Shown in pieces: positions 34,430 through 42,766 of a stretch of 64,000 nucleotides of DNA (its first letter is position 1; the number at the start of each line of letters is the position of its first letter). This stretch comes from Terrisporobacter mayombei (lineage in GTDB: Bacteria > Bacillota > Clostridia > Peptostreptococcales > Peptostreptococcaceae). Below the pieces are notes generated by a model. It saw nothing but the letters and a program-made list of their open reading frames with translations, had not been told where the DNA came from and did not search any database. The stretch is taken from NCBI RefSeq assembly GCF_020748465.1, contig NZ_JAHZMP010000002.1:682001-746000 (forward strand), written 5' to 3'. The translations under genes were made by a program, and so were the position numbers.

Positions 34430-36729
34430 TTAGTAATGTAATTTCTGGTAAAGTTAGATCCATAAAAGTATCAGATTACTTCGAATATAGAAAATGCGAA
34501 TATTGTTTTGCAGAACTAATTGTGACGAAATCAAATAGAAATAATAATACAGAACAAATAGCTACTCTTATCAATTCAATGTTCAAAAAGACAAACAAAT
34601 TGATTTATCAAGCCAATAAAAAAATAATCTTAGAGGAAATGCCTAAAGCGAGTTTTTATATACACATCGAAAAACACTCAGTGAAGTTCTTTTTTATTAT
34701 TCCAAAGATACATTTAAATAAATTTAAAGCAAAATTTAAAGATTGTTGGAAGAATATTGAAATAAAAATAGTAGATGAAATGCCTATTGTTGTAAATATT
34801 TGTACAAAGTTTGATGTACATTATGAAAAAGAGGATGGATTATCTATTGCAGTTGATAAGAGAAACAATGATTTGTTAAATTCTAATATGTCTATAGTTA
34901 ATATATTAGAAGAAAACGAAAGTTGTGGTATCTTATACAATTTTATCCCTGTTAGTGAAAAAGAATCTAATTATTTTAGAGCAATCACTTATAAAGAGAC
35001 ATTAAATAAATTTGAAAATGGAGAAAATCTTAAAAAGTCTAAAAAAACTAAAGATTATGTTGTAATTTCATTAAAAATTTTTATTAGGCTTATAAACGAT
35101 TTAATAGATAGTCTTTTAAGCACTTCACAAAATAACCGTAATACGTTTAATCCTATGAAAATAGAAGCTTCTTATAGCACTAAAAGAAAGGCTCATAAAG
35201 AAATATGTAAAAGTCAAATAATATTATTGACCAAAAGTAGTAAAAAAGAGAGAGAAAATGAATTAGGAAGAATTTTAGGTAACACTTTTGAATCTGTAGA
35301 AGATAATAACCGATTAATTGTAACTAAAATAACTAAAAATGTAGATTTAAAGAAGACAGTTATAAAAAATGTTAGTATAAATAAAACCACAGTAGAAGAA
35401 TGTAGCAATTTTATTAACATGCCTTCCACCGATGTAATAAAGCAGTTTAACATGATAGAACATAACAAAGTTTTAGAACTTAAAGCTCCTAAATGTTTAG
35501 ATAATGGGGAAATAAGGATAGGCAAGGTTAAGAATAAAGAAAATACACAAGAAGTATATTATTCTACAGATGAACAAATGAAAAGGATGAGCAGGGTATT
35601 AATGGGGAGCCAAGGAGCTGGAAAAGATTATTATATGGGCAATTTATCAGAAGACATAATTAAAGCTAACAGATCTTTATTTGTAATTGATTATATAGAT
35701 GAGTGTCAATTAGCGGATGATATAAAGAAAAGAGTACCAAAGGAAAAACTTATTGAAATAAATAGCAATAGAGATGATGAATTACAAGCATTTTTAATTA
35801 ATGAATTGACATATAAATTAGATGATAGTTTAGATGTTAAAATTGAAGTATCTATGCAAAAAGCGCAACAGTTTGAATTATTACTTGATACTATAAATGA
35901 TGTCAAAAGTGAATTATCACCTAGAATGTTAAGATACTTGTACTGCGCTGGAACTGTAGCTTTTTATAATAATGTAAATAGCAGCTTTAAAGAAATAATA
36001 AATATATTAAAGAATCCAGATTATAGAACCAATATAATTAATAATTTAGATAAAGAAGGAAAGATAGAATTATCAGAAGAGATAGAAGATTTACGAGAAT
36101 TAGATAAAGCAGATAAAAAAGGTAATGTTGAAAATTACGATAGTAAAATAGATGGAATTTTAGATAGGGTAGCTAAATTAAAAAGCGCTAGTTTTTATAC
36201 TAAAAAAGCTTTTATGAAAGATGGCTCAAATAATATTGATTTTGTAAAAGCTATGAATGAAAGAAAAGTTATATTAATAAAGATACCTCATAAGTCATTT
36301 AAGACTAAAATGTTAAAAGACTTAATGTGCACTTTTTATCTACAAAAGATATGGATTGCTAAACAAGAAGCTGATAAAAATATACAAACTGAAGTGTTTA
36401 TTAATGAATTGCATCAATGTCCTCATGCACAATTGTTATTAGAAGATATACTAGTAGAGCACAGGAAATATAATTTAACATTTACATTAGCTATGCATTA
36501 TTTGGATCAACTAACAGCTAAGTGTAAAAAGTCATTATTATCAAGTGGGGCAAGTTTTATACTAATTAGTGGATGTGATCCAGAAGCATATAAAGGTTTA
36601 TCAGTATATTTTGAAAAGGATGGATATACTGAAACAGATTTAACAGAGCTAGAAAGATATCATGCTTTATGTTTAATTAAAAATGAAGATGATGGATATT
36701 CAAGCTTTATATGTAAGCTACCTAGTTAA
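34426..36729 (+). CDS. HerA/VirD4-like ATPase of unknown system
   Basis: A 767-residue P-loop ATPase without membrane spans. Residues 1-370 form an N-terminal region of unknown fold. Then comes a RecA-like domain with Walker A GSQGAGKD (about 394-401), FVIDYIDE beyond it, a Walker B-like VFINELHQC (about 657-663; Asn-Glu replaces the usual Asp-Glu), and the typical LAMHYLDQL sensor strand. This arrangement places it in the HerA/FtsK-VirD4-TraC superfamily of DNA or protein translocases. With its two membrane partners it could be a coupling protein/VirB4-like motor. Start at ATG 34426 after AGGGAAG. No relaxase lies nearby. Confidence 0.7.
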   Translation: MISNVISGKVRSIKVSDYFEYRKCEYCFAELIVTKSNRNNNTEQIATLINSMFKKTNKLIYQANKKIILEEMPKASFYIHIEKHSVKFFFIIPKIHLNKFKAKFKDCWKNIEIKIVDEMPIVVNICTKFDVHYEKEDGLSIAVDKRNNDLLNSNMSIVNILEENESCGILYNFIPVSEKESNYFRAITYKETLNKFENGENLKKSKKTKDYVVISLKIFIRLINDLIDSLLSTSQNNRNTFNPMKIEASYSTKRKAHKEICKSQIILLTKSSKKERENELGRILGNTFESVEDNNRLIVTKITKNVDLKKTVIKNVSINKTTVEECSNFINMPSTDVIKQFNMIEHNKVLELKAPKCLDNGEIRIGKVKNKENTQEVYYSTDEQMKRMSRVLMGSQGAGKDYYMGNLSEDIIKANRSLFVIDYIDECQLADDIKKRVPKEKLIEINSNRDDELQAFLINELTYKLDDSLDVKIEVSMQKAQQFELLLDTINDVKSELSPRMLRYLYCAGTVAFYNNVNSSFKEIINILKNPDYRTNIINNLDKEGKIELSEEIEDLRELDKADKKGNVENYDSKIDGILDRVAKLKSASFYTKKAFMKDGSNNIDFVKAMNERKVILIKIPHKSFKTKMLKDLMCTFYLQKIWIAKQEADKNIQTEVFINELHQCPHAQLLLEDILVEHRKYNLTFTLAMHYLDQLTAKCKKSLLSSGASFILISGCDPEAYKGLSVYFEKDGYTETDLTELERYHALCLIKNEDDGYSSFICKLPS

Positions 36730-36743
36730 TAGGTAGCTTTTTT
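36712..36743 (+). terminator. Terminator of the ATPase cassette
   Basis: The stem agctacct / aggtagct overlaps the ATPase stop codon and runs into T6. Confidence 0.75.
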
Positions 36744-36930
36744 AATTACAAGGAAATCATAATACTCCAAAATCTGTGGGAAACCTGTGTATTAAAGTAA
36801 TATCAAGACATTTTGAAAAGTAAAAGGTGACAAAAACACTCTAAATACAATGTAAGTATTGAGTTAATGTTATAATATTATAAAGGTCGCAATTGTTATA
36901 TAATGCGAATTAAAGTAATATATTTCATGA

Positions 36931-37071
36931 GGAGGCAATAAATATAAAAATGATGTCAAATTAAATAGAGTAAAAGAAGTATTGATTATACTTTATAGAG
37001 AATTATATTTTGAAAACGAATTACTAAATATGAAACTTTACAGTGATATAAGGAGATTTAGAGGTGGATAA
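36931..37071 (+). pseudogene. Start-less small frame before the RES gene
   Basis: An open frame of about 46 codons (NDVKLNRVKEVLIILYRELY... to RRFRGG) ends inside the RES gene start. It is preceded by a strong GAGGAGG, but no ATG, GTG or TTG lies at the right distance in this frame: the nearby ATG ATG at 36950 is out of frame and stops after two more codons. A start may have been lost by an indel, or an unusual start is used. The only in-frame TTG (36982) lacks a ribosome binding site. The gap 36744-36930 has a TATAAT near 36873 and nothing else I can assign. Confidence 0.35.
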
Positions 37072-38290
37072 GATTGATATTGATAAAATAAATTTAGTAG
37101 ATTTTACTATGCCTATTAAATTAGATTATGATAAAGATTATTATTTAAAATTAAAGGAGAGATTAAATAGTTATAAAAATTATATTAAAAATATAAATGA
37201 TATTTCAGAAAATGCTATTAAGAATGTAGAAGACAATGTTAAATTGATAATTAAAAGTGTGGAAGATTATTATAATGCAGATATAGCAAAGGCTAAAAAT
37301 AAAATAATTAAGTTATTAAAAAAATATACTTCAAATGATTTTATAATATCTGAGTTAGATAAAAGTTATGCATTTAGAGGTGTAGCACCATTTTCAGATT
37401 TACTTGACGAAATAGAAGATAGATGTATAAATGATTATGATATTATGAATAAATATCCATTATCTTTTTTTAAAGCAAGGATAGGTAATTCAACTTTTGA
37501 AAAAAAAGATATGTTACATATACCATTTTGTAATCGTGAATTGGTATCTACACAAAGATTTAGTATACCAGGAGTGCCTTGTTTATACTTAGGTACGACA
37601 TCATATGTATGCTGGCTAGAAATGGATAAGCCTCAGGATAGTGTATTTAATAGTTCATCATTTGAACTACCTAAAGGTTTAAAAATATTAAATTTAGTTA
37701 TTGACCAGGAATTGATTAATAATCAAGCAAGAAATAGTATGAGATTTAAGGGAGATAAAAGAGATAGTAATATTAAATTATTAGAATACATGATAGAAGT
37801 AATACCATTAGTATATGCAACTTCATTTTCTATTAAAAATAAAGAAAGGAAATTTAAATCTGAGTATATAGTTTCACAATTAATAATGCAATGTTTAAGT
37901 GAATTAAAAATTGATGGAATAGCTTATGCTTCTAAAAAAGTTAAAAATAGTGTAATTGCATTCCCACAATGTATAAATTTAGCAATTCCAATGAAAATAA
38001 ATAAAAAATTCGAACTTAAGAGCGAAAGAGATAACTACGCAGATATATGTGAAAATATTTCATTGACAGAGCCTGTCAACTTATCTGAATTTACAAAAAT
38101 GGGTGGAAAGAATAAATTTTGCATTAGAAAAAGTTACATTAATACATGCTTTAATTTAGATGGCTTTATAGAAGGTTCAATTATTTTAAGTGGTAAATAT
38201 ATAAAATATATATGGACTGAGTTTGCAAATTTTGATAACTATATTTTTAATTTGGAACATGAGAAAGCAGATATTTTTAATATCAGATAG
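37064..38290 (+). CDS. RES-domain protein (candidate NAD-degrading toxin)
   Basis: A 408-residue protein. Residues 1-100 are a Lys/Asp-rich helical, partly coiled-coil region. From about 103 onward it is a RES domain: YAFRGVAPF, then FKARIGN (Arg 139), IPFCNRELVSTQRFSIPGVPCLYLG (Arg about 165) and VCWLEM (Glu about 186), all standard RES signatures. Known RES toxins degrade NAD+. They are usually paired with an Xre/DUF2384 antitoxin, which is absent here. Position beside the prophage edge fits a phage-borne defence or abortive-infection gene. GTG start eight bases after AGGAG. Confidence 0.82.
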   Translation: MDKIDIDKINLVDFTMPIKLDYDKDYYLKLKERLNSYKNYIKNINDISENAIKNVEDNVKLIIKSVEDYYNADIAKAKNKIIKLLKKYTSNDFIISELDKSYAFRGVAPFSDLLDEIEDRCINDYDIMNKYPLSFFKARIGNSTFEKKDMLHIPFCNRELVSTQRFSIPGVPCLYLGTTSYVCWLEMDKPQDSVFNSSSFELPKGLKILNLVIDQELINNQARNSMRFKGDKRDSNIKLLEYMIEVIPLVYATSFSIKNKERKFKSEYIVSQLIMQCLSELKIDGIAYASKKVKNSVIAFPQCINLAIPMKINKKFELKSERDNYADICENISLTEPVNLSEFTKMGGKNKFCIRKSYINTCFNLDGFIEGSIILSGKYIKYIWTEFANFDNYIFNLEHEKADIFNIR

Positions 38291-38341
38291 ATAATATATT
38301 AAAAAGAAGTTCACCATTTTAATATATTACGAACCAAAGAG

Positions 38342-38367
38342 GTGGGAGCTATGCTCCTACTATTTTT
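38342..38367 (+). terminator. Terminator behind the RES gene
   Basis: The stem gtgggagc / gctcctac, with one wobble pair and a 3-nt loop, is followed by TATTTTTA. Just upstream (38319-38332) is aatatattacgaac, repeated from 28699. Confidence 0.6.
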
Positions 38368-38406
38368 ATATAATAATTATATAAATTTAATCAATTATTA
38401 CATAAA

Positions 38407-38440
38407 AAGTGAGTATATACAAAAAAGTATACACTCACCC
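38407..38440. terminator. Inverted repeat gtgagtatata / tatacactcac
   Basis: An 11-bp inverted repeat with one wobble and an A-rich loop; no long T tract on the plus side. It borders the long bulged hairpin that follows. Confidence 0.5.
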
Positions 38441-38446
38441 TATAAA

Positions 38447-38528
38447 CCCTAACCGTATTAAACCGTGCACTAACTATCTCCAGCGAGCTGTAGACCACTG
38501 CGTTTAGATAATGCACTAATACAGGGTA
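38447..38528. other. Long bulged stem-loop beside the prophage edge
   Basis: An 80-base element of higher GC than its surroundings. Its two arms pair in four blocks: accct/agggt, gtatta/taatac, gtgca/tgcac and tatct/agata. On the left arm these blocks are separated by unpaired AACC, AACC and about CTAAC, while the right arm is almost uninterrupted. The apex holds CCAGCGAGCTGTAGACCACT. No protein is encoded. It may be a non-coding RNA or a DNA structure used in integration or replication. Confidence 0.5.
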
Positions 38529-38631
38529 TGATTTTTGATTATAAAAATATTCCTATTTAACTTAATTTTAACATTTAATCTATATTTATATATTTATACT
38601 ATATAATTCATAACTGTTATGGTCATACTGA

Positions 38632-38660
38632 TTATTGAACATCTGTACGAACATTTACTT
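38632..38660. other. Probable right attachment junction (attR)
   Basis: Reading in the gene direction, host codons stop at GTTCAA and continue into AATCAGTATGACC, which does not fit the protein family. The crossover should lie within a few bases of this place. The same short core must recur at the left end, outside the window. Confidence 0.55.
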
Positions 38661-39180
38661 GGCCTTTAGATGTATTTTCACCAATAGTTAAACCTTGATT
38701 TTTTAATAAGTATTCCAATGTCATTAAAGGAACTCCACCAGCTCTTCCACCTAGAATTTCTTTTCCTTGTAAATTTTTATACGTAAAATTATCATTTTTA
38801 TCTCTAGATATTATAAAACTTCCGTCCCTCTTTGTTAATTGTGCAAAGTTAATAGCATAATCATCGCTACCTTGTTTATACACGTATATAGAAGCTTCAG
38901 GACCCATAAGACCTATATCAGCTTCTCCAGAAATTAAAGCTGCCATAGTCTTATCAGCACCTTGTGCATCTATTAAATCTAATTCAATGCCTTCTTCTTT
39001 AAAGAAACCTTGTGTAATTGCTGCGTATTGAGGTGCATAGAAAACAGAGTGTGTTACTTCAGCCACAGTAACCTTATCTAACTCTTTATCCTTTGTAGCC
39101 TGGTTATTTGAAGCACAACCAGTAAGACAGCACGCTCCTAGAGAAAGAGCACTTGCAAGAGCAATAATCTTTTTATGCAT
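38632..39180 (-). pseudogene. ABC substrate-binding protein, cut by the prophage
   Basis: The N-terminal 182 residues of an SsuA/ThiY-type lipoprotein (lipobox LTGCAS, then VTVAEVTHSVFYAPQYAAITQGFFKEEGIELDLI and ISGEADIGLMGPEA). The family usually has about 330 residues. Here the frame ends abruptly after NVRTDVQ with TAA, exactly where phage-like sequence begins, so the C-terminal half probably lies beyond the left prophage end. The ATPase and permease at 46450-48007 could be its partners. Start after AGGGGGA. Confidence 0.8.
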
Positions 39181-39247
39181 ATATATATCCCCCTATAAAT
39201 TAACGATAATATATTATATTAAAAGGGGGATATATGTGTTACAAAAA

Positions 39248-39273
39248 AAGAACATATATTGTATATGTTCTTT
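39248..39273. terminator. Terminator of LCP gene 1
   Basis: Perfect 12-bp inverted repeat (aaagaacatata / tatatgttcttt) beyond the minus-strand LCP gene, with A/T tracts on both sides. Confidence 0.75.
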
Positions 39274-39280
39274 AAAATGT

Positions 39281-40258
39281 TTAATGATTTAGTTCTATCT
39301 TATTTGTTTCGTTTAAGTATTTATTATGTTCCATTGGGATATCATCAAAGATAAATTGTTTTAAAACAACTACTGAATTTTTATCATATAACCATACCCA
39401 GCCAGCATCTTTATATTTTCCACCCTTGGAGTGTACTTCATCTATTATAGGAAATTGTCCCTGTTTAATAGTACCATCTTTAGATAAAATATTATATGCT
39501 GATGTTCCAATATTTAATAATTCAATAGACCCCATATTAGTATTTACACATGGAAGTAAAGATTTTATTAATTTTGGATATTCAGATAAAGAAAGACCTT
39601 TTAATTTTGATGCTACACCCATTATTACTTTTCTTTGTCTACCATCTCTATAAATGGCACTGTCTATATCTCTAATCCTACAATAAGATATAGCTTGATA
39701 ACCTGTTAATGTTTGTACACCAGAACCTGGAATTAACTTCATTTTACCTTTATCAGGATTATTATAAGACTCATATGTGGAAGGTACTAATTTATTCACA
39801 GCTTTCATTTCTTTTTCAGTAATATCTACTTCCACTCCTCCAAGTTCTGTTATTGCATCCATTAATCCTTCAAAGTCAATTTGAATAAATTTATCAATAT
39901 CTATTCCAAATTCATTTTTTATAGTTTTAAATAATAACTGCTCTTTGCCCCAGAAGTATGATGCATTAAGCTTACCCATACCTTCACCTGGTATTTCAAC
40001 ATATGTATCACGTGCTAAAGAAGTTAATTTTACACTTTTGTGTGTATTATCAATAGTAAGTATCATCATGCAGTCAGATCTGTATGCGCTTTCATTTTCT
40101 CTACCATCAGTTCCCAGTAATAATATGTTGGTAACTCCCTCGACTTGCTCATTAGTATCTATATTATTTATTTTGTAATAAAGAAACCCGAAAACAGCCA
40201 TAGGTAATAATAAAAGTACTATAACTAAAGCTATGACAATCTTTTTCCCACGAGACAT
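39281..40258 (-). CDS. LytR-CpsA-Psr (LCP) family protein 1
   Basis: A 325-residue membrane-anchored phosphotransferase that attaches anionic glycopolymers to peptidoglycan. One N-terminal membrane span (about 7-26) is followed by the LCP domain: ILLLGTDGR, SDCMMILTID, LTSLARDTYVEIPG, KLNASYFWG and the catalytic Arg-rich YCRIRDIDSAIYRDGRQRKV. The length is normal. It follows a close paralogue (40312-41319) in the same direction; the 53-bp gap holds its AAAGGAG site, so both may be one operon. Confidence 0.93.
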   Translation of the reverse strand: MSRGKKIVIALVIVLLLLPMAVFGFLYYKINNIDTNEQVEGVTNILLLGTDGRENESAYRSDCMMILTIDNTHKSVKLTSLARDTYVEIPGEGMGKLNASYFWGKEQLLFKTIKNEFGIDIDKFIQIDFEGLMDAITELGGVEVDITEKEMKAVNKLVPSTYESYNNPDKGKMKLIPGSGVQTLTGYQAISYCRIRDIDSAIYRDGRQRKVIMGVASKLKGLSLSEYPKLIKSLLPCVNTNMGSIELLNIGTSAYNILSKDGTIKQGQFPIIDEVHSKGGKYKDAGWVWLYDKNSVVVLKQFIFDDIPMEHNKYLNETNKIELNH

Positions 40259-40311
40259 ATTTATACTCCTTTATATATTCAAAGTTTAAAAGAAATTCTA
40301 GATAAAGATTT

Positions 40312-41319
40312 TTAATAGTTTAGAGAGATATTACTATTGTTTTTTAAATATTCATTATCATTCATGTCTATATTTTTGTATATAAAATCTCTTAATACAC
40401 ATGTGGAATTAGTATCATATACCCATACCCAACCTGAATTTCCATATATTCCACCTTTTGAATGTATTTCATCTGTAATAGGGAATTCGCCTTCTTTTAA
40501 AGTTGTTTTAAGTGATTTCCCAGCTAAAATATTATGTCCTGTAAATGCAAGACTAGTAATTTCATTAGAAGTTAAATTTGTTGTAACATATGGAATTATG
40601 GCATCTATTAACTCTGGATATTTTGTAAAAGACACATCTTGGTATTTTTTCATAATGGCATTAATAACTTTTCTTTGTCTACCATCTCTAAATATAGCAC
40701 TATCGGCTTTTCTAATACGGCTATAAGATAAAGCTTGATAACCATTTAATGTTTGTTTACCTGGTTCTTTTATTAATTCCATTTCTCCTTTATTAGGATT
40801 TTTACAGAACTTATAGCATTCTGGAATAAATTTATTCACTTCCTTTATTTCTGACTCTTTAACATTTATTTCTACGCCATCTAAAGCATAAATAATATCC
40901 ATTAAAGAAGTGAAGTCTACGATTACATATTTATCTAGACCTATACCAAATTCATTTTCAATTGTTTCAAACAAAAGATTTTCTTTTCCCCAAAAATATG
41001 CAGTATTCAATTTACCTTTATCTCTACCTGGTATATTGACATAAGTATCTCTTGCCAAAGAAGTAAGTTTAATATTTTTATTATTATTATCAATAGTAAG
41101 AATAATCATAGAATCTGTTCTAAAGGCAGTTTCACCTTTTCTACCATCTGTTCCAAGTAATAAAATATTAGTTATACCATCAACTTCTTTGATTTTAGAT
41201 TTGTAAGTAGATGATACTGTTACATCTTTCAGTTTGTATTGTAAATATCCATAAATTGACACTGGTATTATGATAATAAGGGATATTATACAAAGTATAA
41301 TTTTTTTGTAATTTGACAT
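40312..41319 (-). CDS. LytR-CpsA-Psr (LCP) family protein 2
   Basis: A 335-residue paralogue of its neighbour with the same layout: N-terminal membrane anchor (about 5-24) and an LCP domain with ILLLGTDGRKGETAFRTDSMI, LTSLARDTYVNIPGRDKG, and YSRIRKADSAIFRDGRQRKV. Tandem LCP genes are usual in Clostridia, where copies share the attachment of wall polymers. Ribosome binding site TGGGTGATGG. First gene of the minus-strand pair; divergent from the BMP lipoprotein gene. Confidence 0.93.
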   Translation of the reverse strand: MSNYKKIILCIISLIIIIPVSIYGYLQYKLKDVTVSSTYKSKIKEVDGITNILLLGTDGRKGETAFRTDSMIILTIDNNNKNIKLTSLARDTYVNIPGRDKGKLNTAYFWGKENLLFETIENEFGIGLDKYVIVDFTSLMDIIYALDGVEINVKESEIKEVNKFIPECYKFCKNPNKGEMELIKEPGKQTLNGYQALSYSRIRKADSAIFRDGRQRKVINAIMKKYQDVSFTKYPELIDAIIPYVTTNLTSNEITSLAFTGHNILAGKSLKTTLKEGEFPITDEIHSKGGIYGNSGWVWVYDTNSTCVLRDFIYKNIDMNDNEYLKNNSNISLNY

Positions 41320-41504
41320 TTTCCATCACCCAATCTGATTTATATTTATAGTAGAAATTATACCAACACAAATATGCTAGGGCAAGGAATTATTGAAATC
41401 TTTTCCAATTTGTTACTTATTTTGACATTTGAAATTTTTATTATATTAATTAAAATTATTTAACAAAATATTAGTAACTACTTTTAAAATGGTAAAAAAT
41501 GGAA

Positions 41505-41529
41505 TATAATTATATTGACTGTAAGTCAA
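41505..41529 (+). promoter_or_regulatory. Minus-10 box with downstream palindrome
   Basis: TATAAT at 41505-41510 is followed at 41515-41529 by ttgact-gta-agtcaa, a perfect 6-bp palindrome just where transcription would start. It is probably an operator controlling the BMP lipoprotein. No convincing minus-35 hexamer. Confidence 0.5.
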
Positions 41530-41554
41530 AAAAATAATAGGGGGAAATTAAGGA

Positions 41555-42634
41555 ATGAAAAAGATCTTATCTATTTTACTGTCTTGTGTCCTAGGACTTG
41601 GTCTAGTTGCATGTAGTTCTTCATCAGATGAATCTAGTAGTGAGGGTAAAGAAATTGCAATGATAACTGATATAGGAACAATTGATGACAAATCATTTAA
41701 CCAAGGTACTTGGGAGGGAATAGAAGCTTATGCTAAAGAACACAATATCTCTCATGAGTATTACAAACCAACAGAACAATCCACAGATGCATATTTAGCG
41801 GCTATAGAGTTAGCTGTTAAAGGTGGAGCTAAAGTTGTAGTTACTCCAGGATATTTATTTGAAGAGCCTATATACATAGCTCAAGACAAATATCCAGATG
41901 TACATTTCATATTAGTAGATGGTAATCCACATGATGCAGATAGCAAAGATTATAAAACAAGTAAAAATGCTGTAGGTATAGTATTTGCAGAAGAGCAATC
42001 TGGTTATTTAGCAGGTTATGCAGCTGTTAAAGAAGGATATACAAAACTTGGATTTATGGGTGGAATAGCAGTACCTGCTGTAACTCGTTATGGTTATGGT
42101 TTTGTTCAAGGTGCTGACGCTGCAGCAAAAGAGTTAAAATTAGATAAAGTAGATATTAAATATCACTATACTGGTGGATTTGATGCTACGCCAGAAGTAC
42201 AAACATTAGCTTCATCTTGGTATACTGATGGAACTGAAGTGATATTTGCATGTGGTGGTGCTGTAGGAAACTCTGTAATGTCTGCAGCTAAAGCAATAGA
42301 TGGCAAAAAAGTTATAGGTGTTGACGTTGACCAAAGCAGTGAGTCTGATACAGTAATAACTTCTGCAATGAAAGGTTTATCATCAGCAGTTCAGCAAACT
42401 TTAGATGACTATTATAATGACAAGTTCCCAGGAGGACAATCTTTAGTACTAGGTGCAGAAAAAGATGGTGTTAAGCTTCCTATGGAAAATTCTAAGTTTG
42501 AAAAATTCACTAAAGAAGATTACGATAAAGTTTACAAAGATTTAGCAAATGGAAAAATAAAACTTCAAAAAGATGATGTAAAAAAAGCAACAGATTTAAA
42601 TGTTAGTGTTGTATCTGTAAAAGTAGTAAAATAA
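41555..42634 (+). CDS. BMP-family nucleoside-binding lipoprotein
   Basis: A 359-residue PnrA/TmpC-type substrate-binding lipoprotein: lipobox GLVACS (Cys about 20), MITDIGTIDDKSFNQGTWEG, VTPGYLFEEP, FMGGIAVPAVTRYGYGFVQGAD and IFACGGAVG. The family binds purine nucleosides for import. The following ATPase and two permeases complete the transporter. A strong terminator (42655-42684) follows and the ATPase gene has its own promoter, so the binding protein is made in excess. Confidence 0.92.
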   Translation: MKKILSILLSCVLGLGLVACSSSSDESSSEGKEIAMITDIGTIDDKSFNQGTWEGIEAYAKEHNISHEYYKPTEQSTDAYLAAIELAVKGGAKVVVTPGYLFEEPIYIAQDKYPDVHFILVDGNPHDADSKDYKTSKNAVGIVFAEEQSGYLAGYAAVKEGYTKLGFMGGIAVPAVTRYGYGFVQGADAAAKELKLDKVDIKYHYTGGFDATPEVQTLASSWYTDGTEVIFACGGAVGNSVMSAAKAIDGKKVIGVDVDQSSESDTVITSAMKGLSSAVQQTLDDYYNDKFPGGQSLVLGAEKDGVKLPMENSKFEKFTKEDYDKVYKDLANGKIKLQKDDVKKATDLNVSVVSVKVVK

Positions 42635-42654
42635 ATATATTTTATAAAGTAAGT

Positions 42655-42688
42655 AAAAAGTCAGTTCTTTTGAACTGACTTTTTTATT
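42655..42688 (+). terminator. Terminator after BMP lipoprotein
   Basis: Perfect 13-bp stem (aaaaagtcagttc / gaactgacttttt), 4-nt loop, T tail. It lets the binding protein be expressed separately from the membrane components. Confidence 0.9.
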
Positions 42689-42704
42689 GAATTATTTCCA
42701 AAAA

Positions 42705-42733
42705 TTGTAAAAAAACTTTTTTTCTTGTATAAT
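42705..42733 (+). promoter_or_regulatory. Sigma-A promoter of the ABC ATPase genes
   Basis: TTGTAA at 42705-42710 and TATAAT at 42728-42733 with a 17-bp spacer. Confidence 0.75.
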
Positions 42734-42766
42734 TATAATAAATAAATAATTAGTAAGGAGATATCT

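Noticed and set aside
38351..38452. Short frame MLLLFLYNNYINLINYY as a type I toxin
   Set aside because: Its first codons form the right arm of the RES terminator and its end lies in another inverted repeat; it is better explained as terminator sequence.
38447..38528. Integron attC site
   Set aside because: The one-sided bulges recall attC hairpins, but the required RYYYAAC and GTTRRRY core sites are not both present and no integron integrase is encoded.
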